Of a stretch of DNA of 64,000 bases, positions 53,545-61,097 are shown piece by piece; the stretch's first letter is position 1, and every line of letters starts with the position of its first letter. The notes beneath the pieces were generated by a model. The model saw only the letters and a list, made by a program, of their open reading frames with translations. It had not been told where the DNA came from and searched no databases. The translations under genes and the position numbers were made by a program. Source of the stretch: an uncultured Sphingomonadaceae bacterium. Lineage in GTDB: Bacteria; Pseudomonadota; Alphaproteobacteria; Sphingomonadales; Sphingomonadaceae. Where the stretch lies: contig CANLUL010000005.1 of NCBI GenBank assembly GCA_947494305.1, positions 1 through 64,000 of the forward strand, read 5' to 3'.

Positions 53545-53606
53545 GCCGTAAGGGCGCCAGGGCAAGATTTTCTGTCCCTTAGCGATCATGCGCTTACGGC
53601 GTTTTT
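53545..53606 (+). terminator. terminator after metY
   Basis: GCCGTAAG (53545-53552) pairs with CTTACGGC (53593-53600), followed by GTTTTT. The loop carries a second small hairpin. Confidence 0.6.
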
Positions 53607-53628
53607 AGCCAAATCTGATTGCGGAAGG

Positions 53629-54600
53629 TTACCCGCCGACCCCCAAAGCTGCGCCGGCCTCCCGTATCCGTTTCGCCTGAACGCCATCGTTCTTAAACGC
53701 CTCCAAGCCGTCGGCCAAAGCCCTTTGCGCTTTTACGGTTTGACCTAATTGGTTGCGGCTGCGCATCAGCATGATCCAGCCATCGGCATCATTGGGGTCT
53801 GCTTGCAGGCGCTTGTCGAGGCCTTCTACCATATTGGCGATCATCGCTTCTTGTTGTCCTACTGGCATCGCAGCGGCTTCTTTCATCTGCTGTGATGAAG
53901 GGCCAGGAATGGCTGCGGTGGCGACCGCAGCACCGTCAGTGGTCATCCCGCCGGTTGGCGCAGCGGGGGTCGCTTTGGCCAGACGGTCGGCAACGTCTAT
54001 GCCTTCTTTCTCTGCGACCTGCCCGATTACACGGCGTACATCCTGCGCATAGGGTGCGTCGGCTGGCGTATCTTCCAGCAGCGCGAACCAATCTTCAATC
54101 GCACCTTTATGATCGCCGGAAATGTCTTTTTGCACAGCCAGAAAATAGCGTGCGCGTGGATCATCCTTGTCGATCGCCAACGCCTTTTTGAACGCATCGC
54201 CGGCATCTGCGGGTACTTGCTGACCATCGCTGGACATAACCAATGCCTCGCCGAGCATCGACCAATATTCGGCATTGTCTGGATCGAGTGTTGTTGCGCG
54301 TTTCATTGCGGTGGCCGATTCGGCGAATTTTTGGGTTTCAAAATAGCTCCACCCCAACATTCGCCAGCTTTCTGCATCGTCCGGATTCTCTTGCAATTTC
54401 TTTTCGAGACCAGAGATCACTTCATCGACGCTGGGTGCTTGTTCTTCGTTTTCCGCGATGGTTGCCGGCTCGTTTTCCGATGACCCGGAGGTGCTTCGAT
54501 AGACTTGAATGCCGACTGCCCCAATTGCTAGTAAAGCCGCTAAAATCAGGGCGATACGGCCAATATTAGGTGCAGTATTTTCGCTATTATTATCGGTCAT
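53629..54600 (-). CDS. ccmI-like: TPR protein of cytochrome c maturation (CcmI/CycH-like)
   Basis: 323 residues. One N-terminal TM (IALILAALLAIGAVGIQVY) is followed by TPR repeats (PDDAESWRMLGWSYFETQKFAESATAMKRATTLDPDNAEYWSMLGEALV). The AKATPAAPTGG linker and the C-terminal PNDADGWIMLMRSRNQLGQ repeat match the CcmI/CycH protein of system I cytochrome c biogenesis, which presents apocytochromes for haem attachment. Divergent from an operon with a decahaem cytochrome, which needs exactly this machinery. The other ccm genes are not in the window. Confidence 0.82.
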   Translation of the reverse strand: MTDNNSENTAPNIGRIALILAALLAIGAVGIQVYRSTSGSSENEPATIAENEEQAPSVDEVISGLEKKLQENPDDAESWRMLGWSYFETQKFAESATAMKRATTLDPDNAEYWSMLGEALVMSSDGQQVPADAGDAFKKALAIDKDDPRARYFLAVQKDISGDHKGAIEDWFALLEDTPADAPYAQDVRRVIGQVAEKEGIDVADRLAKATPAAPTGGMTTDGAAVATAAIPGPSSQQMKEAAAMPVGQQEAMIANMVEGLDKRLQADPNDADGWIMLMRSRNQLGQTVKAQRALADGLEAFKNDGVQAKRIREAGAALGVGG

Positions 54601-54877
54601 TGAGTCTCTTTCACATATGGTGCTGTTTGGATTGTATAGTAACTCTTCTCATCGTCGCTTCAAGCATTTCGGTAATCGAACCGTTTTAAAATCCATGAGG
54701 TAACCCATTGCGATGAGCTGTGATATTTTGCACTGGCATTGCCCCTGCATTTTGGTAAGATGCTGCAAAGTTAAGTCTTTTTTGGGTCGCGCACTAACCA
54801 AAGAGACTTGTCGAACCAGCGGATTTAGCGCTTGAGGGAGCGTGGTTGGTGACGGCAAGGAGGGGGATAGCAAGCGC

Positions 54878-57328
54878 GTGTCGGACAAATATCGTGTTGT
54901 CATTATAGGGTCTGGCCCGGCAGGCATGAGCGCCGCTGGTCGTGCTGCTCAACTGAAACTCAAGCATGTTCTGTTGGAAAAAACAGATCATCTCTCCGAT
55001 ACAATCTTCAAATATCAAAAGGGCAAGCATGTCATGGCGACGCCGAGCCAGCTGGTGCTGCGTTCGGACATGGACTTTGATGCCGGAAAAAGAGAAGCCA
55101 TTCTTGGCACATGGGACGAGCAGACAGCCGGTCACGGGGTGAATGTTCAATATAATGCTGAGCCTGTGAAGATTGAAGGCAATGAGGGCGACTTCACAAT
55201 CACACTGAAAGATGGCGGAACCATAAAGGCTGAGACCATCGTCATGGCGATCGGCACCCAGGGTAACCCGAACTTGATGCGGTGCCCCGGTGGCGACAAC
55301 AAACTGGTGCAATACCAGCTCGACGATCCCGGTGAATATTATGATGAGCATATAACGGTAATCGGTTCTGGTGATGCTGGAATTGAAAACGCATTGGGCC
55401 TGGCCGCCGATAACGCCCAAAATAATGTTGTGACCATACTCAATCGCTCTGCAGAATTTGCGCGCGCCAAAAAGGCCAATGTCAAATTATTGATGGAAGC
55501 GAAAGAAAACGGCAAAGTTGATGTGCGCAATGAAACAACACCGGCCGAAGTAAAGGATGGCGAGCTGGTTCTTGAAACCCGTGATGGTCAGGAGACGATC
55601 AAATGCGACCGGATCATTGCCCGTATGGGTTCTGCGCCGCCGCGGAAATTTGTCGAAGAGTGCGGGATTGAGTTTACCAGTGAAGATCGTGAGGCTTACC
55701 CAAAGCTTTCCCCAGCTTTTGAGAGTACCAAGAAGGGTATTTATGTCATCGGTGCTCTCGCCGGTTATCCGCTGATCAAACACTGCATGAATCAGGGATA
55801 TGATGTCATTGAGTTTATCAATGGCAATACCGACCTCAAACCGGCCGATGAACCTATACTCGAAGAGAAATTCAAAGACTTGCCGGGTGGAAAATCGGTT
55901 GACGAATGGCTCGAATTTTTCCGCGCCAATATTTCAATCTTGAATGAACTCTCTCCGCTGCAAATGCGGGAATTCATGCTCGACAGCGAACCGCGCCGTT
56001 ATGGGCGTGGCGATGTGGTGTTTGAGAAAAACGAACCGGGTAGTTCGCTTTTTGCTATTGCTCAAGGATCGGTTGCTGTGGAGATTGATCCCAATGATCC
56101 GTCCATCACTGTGCCGATTGAAGAGGGTTCTATTTTCGGTGAAGTCGGTCTGATTTCGGGCCGCCGTCGCGGTGCCACGATTAATGCAGCAGAGGATTTG
56201 ATTGTCGTAGAAATATCGCGGACTGCTGCCTTGAAACTGCAGGCGTCTGTTCCAGCTGCGAAGCGGGCGATTACAAATATTTCGACAGAACGGCAGTTGC
56301 TGCAAATGTTTGGCTCGGGCCTCACCAAAGAAGATATTGCCGAAGTTGTTGAAACCAGCGAGATTGTGAATGTTCGCGCCGGTGAAGTGATTATCGAGGA
56401 AGGCTCCGAAGGTAACGATATTTATGTGATCCGTGTCGGATCCATGGTTGTGGAAAAGGAGATTGGCGGCAAACCAGTGTTCCTCTCCTATCTACCAGCT
56501 GGGTCATATGTCGGAGAGATGACCCTTATCGCTGGTGGTTATCGAACGGCCACTGTGAAAGCCGCAATTAAATCTGAAGTGATTAAGATTAATGGCGATG
56601 CTTTTAAGAAGGTGCTCGACCAACATCCTGATTTGATGCGCAAAGCCAAGAAGGAAATGGCATCACGTCAAGATGTGAATGCCTTTATCGAGGCGAAAAA
56701 GGACAGTTTCTCCGGCGTGGTTGACATGTACTCGGGGGTCGCCAACTTCCTGATCGATAATGGTATTGGTGAAGCAACCGATGTGTTGTTGATTGACGAG
56801 AATCTATGCGTCGGCTGCGACAACTGTGAAAAAGCTTGTGCGGACAGCCATGAAGGACTGTCGCGTTTGGACCGGGAAGCCGGTCGCACCTACGCCCATC
56901 TGCACGTACCGACCAGTTGCCGGCACTGCGAACATCCGCACTGCATGTCAGATTGCCCGCCCGATGCCATTCATCGCGGCCCAGATGGCGAAGTCTTTAT
57001 CGACGATACCTGCATCGGTTGCGGTAACTGTCAGCGTTATTGCCCTTATGGCGTGATCCGTATGGACAAGGTGCCGCCCAAAAAACCAAGCCTGTTGAGC
57101 TGGTTGTTCTTTGGTTCTGGTCCTGGCCCAGGGGAACCCGACAAATCATGGGTTGCGGACAATACCGATCCTTCCGTTGAAAAAGCCAAAAAGGCGATCA
57201 AGTGCGATATGTGTGCGGGCATAGCCGGAGGGCCTGCTTGTGTGCGTGCCTGTCCAACCGGTGCAGCAATCCGTGTCGCGCCAGAAGAATTCCTCACCGT
57301 CGCAAAACTGGAAAGTGAGGACGCCTGA
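54878..57328 (+). CDS. flavoprotein / double cNMP-binding / four [4Fe-4S] cluster fusion
   Basis: About 816 residues from GTG 54878 (AAGGAGGGGG upstream); a GTG at 54842 adds 12. Residues ~1-330 are a TrxB/YpdA-like FAD-NAD(P)H domain with GSGPAGMSAAGRAAQ and VIGSGDAGIENALG, but without the CxxC redox pair. Two cyclic-nucleotide-binding domains follow; both retain phosphate-cassette features (FGEVGLISGRRRGAT and VGEMTLIAGGYRTAT). The C-terminal ~200 residues hold four DmsB/HycB-like cysteine sets (CVGCDNCEKAC, CRHCEHPHCMSDC, CIGCGNCQRYC, CDMCAGIAGGPACVRAC), 16 Cys in all. It should take electrons from NAD(P)H through FAD to Fe-S clusters under cyclic-nucleotide control. The next gene starts within its stop codon (TGATG). 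Confidence 0.9.
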   Translation: MSDKYRVVIIGSGPAGMSAAGRAAQLKLKHVLLEKTDHLSDTIFKYQKGKHVMATPSQLVLRSDMDFDAGKREAILGTWDEQTAGHGVNVQYNAEPVKIEGNEGDFTITLKDGGTIKAETIVMAIGTQGNPNLMRCPGGDNKLVQYQLDDPGEYYDEHITVIGSGDAGIENALGLAADNAQNNVVTILNRSAEFARAKKANVKLLMEAKENGKVDVRNETTPAEVKDGELVLETRDGQETIKCDRIIARMGSAPPRKFVEECGIEFTSEDREAYPKLSPAFESTKKGIYVIGALAGYPLIKHCMNQGYDVIEFINGNTDLKPADEPILEEKFKDLPGGKSVDEWLEFFRANISILNELSPLQMREFMLDSEPRRYGRGDVVFEKNEPGSSLFAIAQGSVAVEIDPNDPSITVPIEEGSIFGEVGLISGRRRGATINAAEDLIVVEISRTAALKLQASVPAAKRAITNISTERQLLQMFGSGLTKEDIAEVVETSEIVNVRAGEVIIEEGSEGNDIYVIRVGSMVVEKEIGGKPVFLSYLPAGSYVGEMTLIAGGYRTATVKAAIKSEVIKINGDAFKKVLDQHPDLMRKAKKEMASRQDVNAFIEAKKDSFSGVVDMYSGVANFLIDNGIGEATDVLLIDENLCVGCDNCEKACADSHEGLSRLDREAGRTYAHLHVPTSCRHCEHPHCMSDCPPDAIHRGPDGEVFIDDTCIGCGNCQRYCPYGVIRMDKVPPKKPSLLSWLFFGSGPGPGEPDKSWVADNTDPSVEKAKKAIKCDMCAGIAGGPACVRACPTGAAIRVAPEEFLTVAKLESEDA

Positions 57329-58209
57329 TGGCCAGCAACGCAGTAGCCTCACAAACCGGCCGCAAAAAAGTTGCGATGCATGACGGTTTTTTGAAACATG
57401 CTGGCTTTCGCTGGCTGAAAATTTCGTCTGGAATAATGTTAGTCTGCATTATCAGTTACATTTTCATCGACGTGTCACCGCGTCACAATGGTGGGAGCTG
57501 GTATGGCTATACATTGGGCACGATCGGTGCGCTTCTGATCCTTTGGTTGACCATGCTGGGTGTCCGCAAGCGGGCCATGACTTCTGGTAGCTGGTCCCTA
57601 AAAGCGTGGACATCGGCACATATCTATTTGGGCCTCAGTCTCATTGTTATCGGAACGCTCCATACTGGTTTTCAGCTCGGCTGGAACATTCACACCGCCG
57701 CCTATGTCTTTATGATGATCGTAATCATTTCCGGGATTTTCGGGATTTATTTCTATGCGACTATTCCTGACAAATTATCCGATAATCGCGATGAAATGAC
57801 CGAGACCGAGATGTTGGAAAACCTGCGTTCACTCGACCGGCAATTGCATGAATCAGCACAGCCACTGTCGGCGGAGCATGCAACATTGGTGCTGCAATCA
57901 TTGGAGCAAGACCCCTTTGGCGGCGGCTTTATGCGGAGGATTTCGGGCCGATATCCAGATTGTGCAACCCGGATTGCACAAGCCGATCTGCGAAGAGAGC
58001 GTGCTTATCAGCCAAAAATGGGTGGTGATGATCCGCTCGATAAAGTCGATGCATTGCTTGAGAAAAAGGAAGCTACGCTCGCCCGTGTTCGTCGTCACCT
58101 GCGATTGAAGGCGATGCTGCAAGTCTGGCTGTTCATCCATGTGCCGATGACTTTTGCCCTGATTGGGTCGCTTAGCGCCCATATCATCAGCGTATTTTTC
58201 TACTGGTAG
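57328..58209 (+). CDS. five-helix membrane protein, putative b-type cytochrome
   Basis: 293 residues. TM helices: FRWLKISSGIMLVCIISYIF; YGYTLGTIGALLILWLTML; SAHIYLGLSLIVIGTLHTGF; HTAAYVFMMIVIISGIFGIYF; and, after a ~100-residue cytoplasmic segment with acidic/basic helices, QVWLFIHVPMTFALIGSLSAHIISVFFYW. His residues recur in the membrane (SAHIYLG, GTLHTGF, NIHTAAY, FIHVPM, SAHIIS) in cytochrome b-like positions, so haem binding is likely. In context it would accept electrons from the Fe-S flavoprotein and hand them to the multihaem cytochrome. No named family recognised. Confidence 0.78.
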   Translation: MASNAVASQTGRKKVAMHDGFLKHAGFRWLKISSGIMLVCIISYIFIDVSPRHNGGSWYGYTLGTIGALLILWLTMLGVRKRAMTSGSWSLKAWTSAHIYLGLSLIVIGTLHTGFQLGWNIHTAAYVFMMIVIISGIFGIYFYATIPDKLSDNRDEMTETEMLENLRSLDRQLHESAQPLSAEHATLVLQSLEQDPFGGGFMRRISGRYPDCATRIAQADLRRERAYQPKMGGDDPLDKVDALLEKKEATLARVRRHLRLKAMLQVWLFIHVPMTFALIGSLSAHIISVFFYW

Positions 58210-58224
58210 GATGGAGATAGTAAT

Positions 58225-60030
58225 ATGACTTTCATTGTCCGCCAAATTGCAACCACCGCCGATGGCCGTGAAATTGTCCGTTCCAATCCATTTGATTCCG
58301 ATCAGATCGGTATCGGTCGGAGTACCGAAAATGCCATTCACCTGCCCGATTTGGCGGTCAATCCGGATCATGCCACGATTAGCAAACGTGAAGATGGCCA
58401 TATTGTTGTTGAAAGCACATCTGGTCAAAATTTTACGCTCGATGGTAAGCAGCGTGTTTCTGTTACGATTGATCCAGCCGACGGCGCTGAACTGGGTTTT
58501 GGTGGCCATGTCATTGTCGTTGGCGAAGAAGAAGGCCAGATTCTCTTCACCGTCAAACGGGTCGAAGCGCTTTCTGATTCTGCTGAAGATCGCAGCGAAT
58601 CAACGCTCTATACATTGGAAGGACTGCTCCCGGGAAAGCGCATGAGCGCCTGGGGTTTTGTTGCGCTGGTTCTCGCGGCTTTTTTAATTTGGCCGATATA
58701 TACATGGGCAACCTATCGCGGCGTAGAGGAACGACCTGATCAATTCCATGCCGATACGATGTGGTCATCCGGTGCCCTCAGTCAGGCGCATCACAGCCTT
58801 GAAGGTGACTGTCAGGCCTGCCACGTCGACGCTTTTGTAACGGTTACAGACAAAACCTGTCTAACTTGTCACGAAGATGATGCGCATGATCATGCCAAAC
58901 CAAATCGCCTGCTAACGGCGCGCGGCGGACCGGAGGGTTTTGAGAAAATTGGCGCCGCCTTTGCCTCAGCCTTTAACAAACCGCCCGGCAGGTGTGTCGA
59001 ATGTCACACCGAGCATGAAGGCGCAGGTGCTATGGAACCTACCGCACAGAAATTCTGTGCCGATTGCCACGAGGGAATGGACGGACGTTTGACCGATACG
59101 AAACTAGAAAATGCGTCCGATTTCGGTCTTGAGCACCCGCAGTTCCGTCCTGCTGTGTTGCAGAAGCCTGGCGGCAAGAACCCGCCGCGGAAGCGTATTT
59201 CTCTGGACGAGAAACCGACCGAGTACAATGGTCTGAAATTCCCACACGACATGCATCTGTCAAAAACCGGCGGCGTTGCACAGATGGGCAGGCGTCTCTC
59301 GGCCAAATATGACTTCGGACCATCTCTGGTTTGTAAAGATTGTCATACACCCGATCCCAAAGGGGTGCGGTTTGAACCGGTTGATATGCAGGAAGACTGC
59401 AGCATGTGTCACAGCCTTGCTTTTGATGAGATCGGCGGCACCATTCGCACACTTCGTCATGGCGAACCGGATATGGTTCGGGCAGATTTACGCGCTTATT
59501 ACCGTTCAACGCGGCCAACCCGTCCGATCAATCTGGGTGGTATGAAACGGCGACGTCCTGGCGGCAATAATGATGTGCGCGTGGCCAGCGATTATGCCCG
59601 CGCGGTTCAATTTCGGCCAAGCAGAGCCAATCTGGCCATCAGCGAAGTCTTTTCTCGCGGTGGTGCCTGTTTTGACTGCCATGGTGTGACCCCGCCAACA
59701 GCAAGAGGCCGCGTGGACTTTGGCATTAAGCCGGTCACTCAAACGGACCGCTATATGCATAAAGGCTGGTTCAGCCACGAAGCGCATAACGATGAGGATT
59801 GCACTAGCTGCCATACAGCCGACACATCAAAAGATGCGCGTGATCTGTTATTGCCTGGTATCAAGACCTGCCGGGAATGCCATGGTGGTGAGTTTCAGGC
59901 CACATCAGATGTACCCTCGACATGTGCCATGTGTCATGACTATCATGCCGATGAAGGTGCACCTTGGTTGATGAAGGAGCAGCAAAAGGATAAACGTAAG
60001 AAACCGGACAAGAAAATTGCCCAGCGGTAG
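58225..60030 (+). CDS. FHA domain - TM - decahaem cytochrome c
   Basis: 601 residues. Residues ~25-95 are an FHA phosphothreonine-binding domain (IGIGRSTENAIHLPDLAVNPDHATISKRE). After a linker comes one TM (WGFVALVLAAFLIWPIYTWATY, about 140-165), so the FHA domain is cytoplasmic and the rest periplasmic. The rest carries ten CXXCH haem sites (CQACH, CLTCH, CVECH, CADCH, CKDCH, CSMCH, CFDCH, CTSCH, CRECH, CAMCH), as in cytochrome c3/c7-type NapC-Nrf-like multihaem proteins. The union of a signalling reader and a decahaem chain is unusual. It follows the membrane protein gene by 15 nt. Confidence 0.9.
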   Translation: MTFIVRQIATTADGREIVRSNPFDSDQIGIGRSTENAIHLPDLAVNPDHATISKREDGHIVVESTSGQNFTLDGKQRVSVTIDPADGAELGFGGHVIVVGEEEGQILFTVKRVEALSDSAEDRSESTLYTLEGLLPGKRMSAWGFVALVLAAFLIWPIYTWATYRGVEERPDQFHADTMWSSGALSQAHHSLEGDCQACHVDAFVTVTDKTCLTCHEDDAHDHAKPNRLLTARGGPEGFEKIGAAFASAFNKPPGRCVECHTEHEGAGAMEPTAQKFCADCHEGMDGRLTDTKLENASDFGLEHPQFRPAVLQKPGGKNPPRKRISLDEKPTEYNGLKFPHDMHLSKTGGVAQMGRRLSAKYDFGPSLVCKDCHTPDPKGVRFEPVDMQEDCSMCHSLAFDEIGGTIRTLRHGEPDMVRADLRAYYRSTRPTRPINLGGMKRRRPGGNNDVRVASDYARAVQFRPSRANLAISEVFSRGGACFDCHGVTPPTARGRVDFGIKPVTQTDRYMHKGWFSHEAHNDEDCTSCHTADTSKDARDLLLPGIKTCRECHGGEFQATSDVPSTCAMCHDYHADEGAPWLMKEQQKDKRKKPDKKIAQR

Positions 60031-60081
60031 ACGGAACAAAAAAGTCTCTGTTCCCATTGGTCAAGAGGGAAGGAGCCGCCA

Positions 60082-60930
60082 ATGTTAATGGCGCAGGTTA
60101 CCGATATTCATCTGGGTTTCGATCCGGATAATCCGGCGGAATTTAACCGCAAACGCCTCGATCAGGCGCTGAAGGCGCTGAGTGAGATGACGCCGCAGCC
60201 CGATATGTTGCTGGCCACCGGTGACCTCGTGGATCGCGGGGATCAGGAAAGTTACCAGCGGCTCGAAGATGCTTTTTCAGACCTTCCGTTTCCGGTTCAT
60301 ATGTGCCTAGGCAATCATGATCTTCGCGCACCGTTCATGAAACAGTTTCCCGAAACACCGACGGTCGATGGTTTCGTGCAATATGAAATTGACGATGGTC
60401 CGCTGCGTCTGCTGTTTCTCGATACACTCGAAGAAGGCCGTCACGGCGGCGCGTTTTGCGAGAAGCGGGCGGCTTGGCTTGAAGAACGTTTGACCGAAAA
60501 GCAGGAAAAACCAACCATATTGGTTCTGCATCACCCCCCTGTAGAAAGCGGGATTGATTGGATGAACACCCACCCGGATGAACCATGGGTGGCGCGATTG
60601 GCCGATACAGTGGCAGGGCATTATCAAGTAAAGGGTATGATAACCGGTCATTTGCACCGTAACATTTCGACCTGGTGGCGCAATATCAGCCTTTCTATCT
60701 GTGCATCGACGGCACCACAAGTTGCCCTGGACCTCAATCCGATTGATCCGGAAAACCCCGATGGCCGTAACATGATTGTTGCCGATCCGCCTGCCATTGC
60801 TCTGCATTGGTGGAACGGCCGGCAACTGGTCAGCCATTTTGAATCCGCCGATGACCATGTCATGCTGGCGCGCTATGATGAGAATCTGCAGCCACTTGTG
60901 CGCGCGTTGTTGGCCGAGCGCCCGGACTAA
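60082..60930 (+). CDS. cpdA-like: CpdA-like 3',5'-cyclic nucleotide phosphodiesterase
   Basis: 282 residues of the class III metallophosphoesterase type. Metal-binding motifs in order: QVTDIHLG (D.H), LLATGDLVDRGDQESY (GD), CLGNHDLRAPF (GNHD), LHHPPVESG (H) and ITGHLHRNIS (GHxH). GGAAGGAG lies 6 nt before ATG 60082. Such enzymes hydrolyse cAMP. Its position directly after an operon whose first protein has two cyclic-nucleotide domains suggests local control of the signal. A weak stem GGAACA/TGTTCC (60032-60053) lies between the two genes. Confidence 0.88.
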   Translation: MLMAQVTDIHLGFDPDNPAEFNRKRLDQALKALSEMTPQPDMLLATGDLVDRGDQESYQRLEDAFSDLPFPVHMCLGNHDLRAPFMKQFPETPTVDGFVQYEIDDGPLRLLFLDTLEEGRHGGAFCEKRAAWLEERLTEKQEKPTILVLHHPPVESGIDWMNTHPDEPWVARLADTVAGHYQVKGMITGHLHRNISTWWRNISLSICASTAPQVALDLNPIDPENPDGRNMIVADPPAIALHWWNGRQLVSHFESADDHVMLARYDENLQPLVRALLAERPD

Positions 60931-61097
60931 GCAATAAATGTCGTTCATCGATGCGAAAGCGCTGTTTGTCTAAAATTTAATATCTGATGCAACCTTTTTT
61001 GCGTTTCCGGCACTGTTTCGCTAACAGAGCCGCATTGGCGCAAAGCGCAGATATATTGGTCCGCAACAGGGGCCATGTTTTTTTGGAGAGACCAGTT

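Noticed and set aside
54794-55420. 208-codon minus-strand frame
   Set aside because: Antisense shadow of the flavoprotein fusion gene.
60307-60948. 213-codon minus-strand frame
   Set aside because: Antisense shadow of the phosphodiesterase gene.
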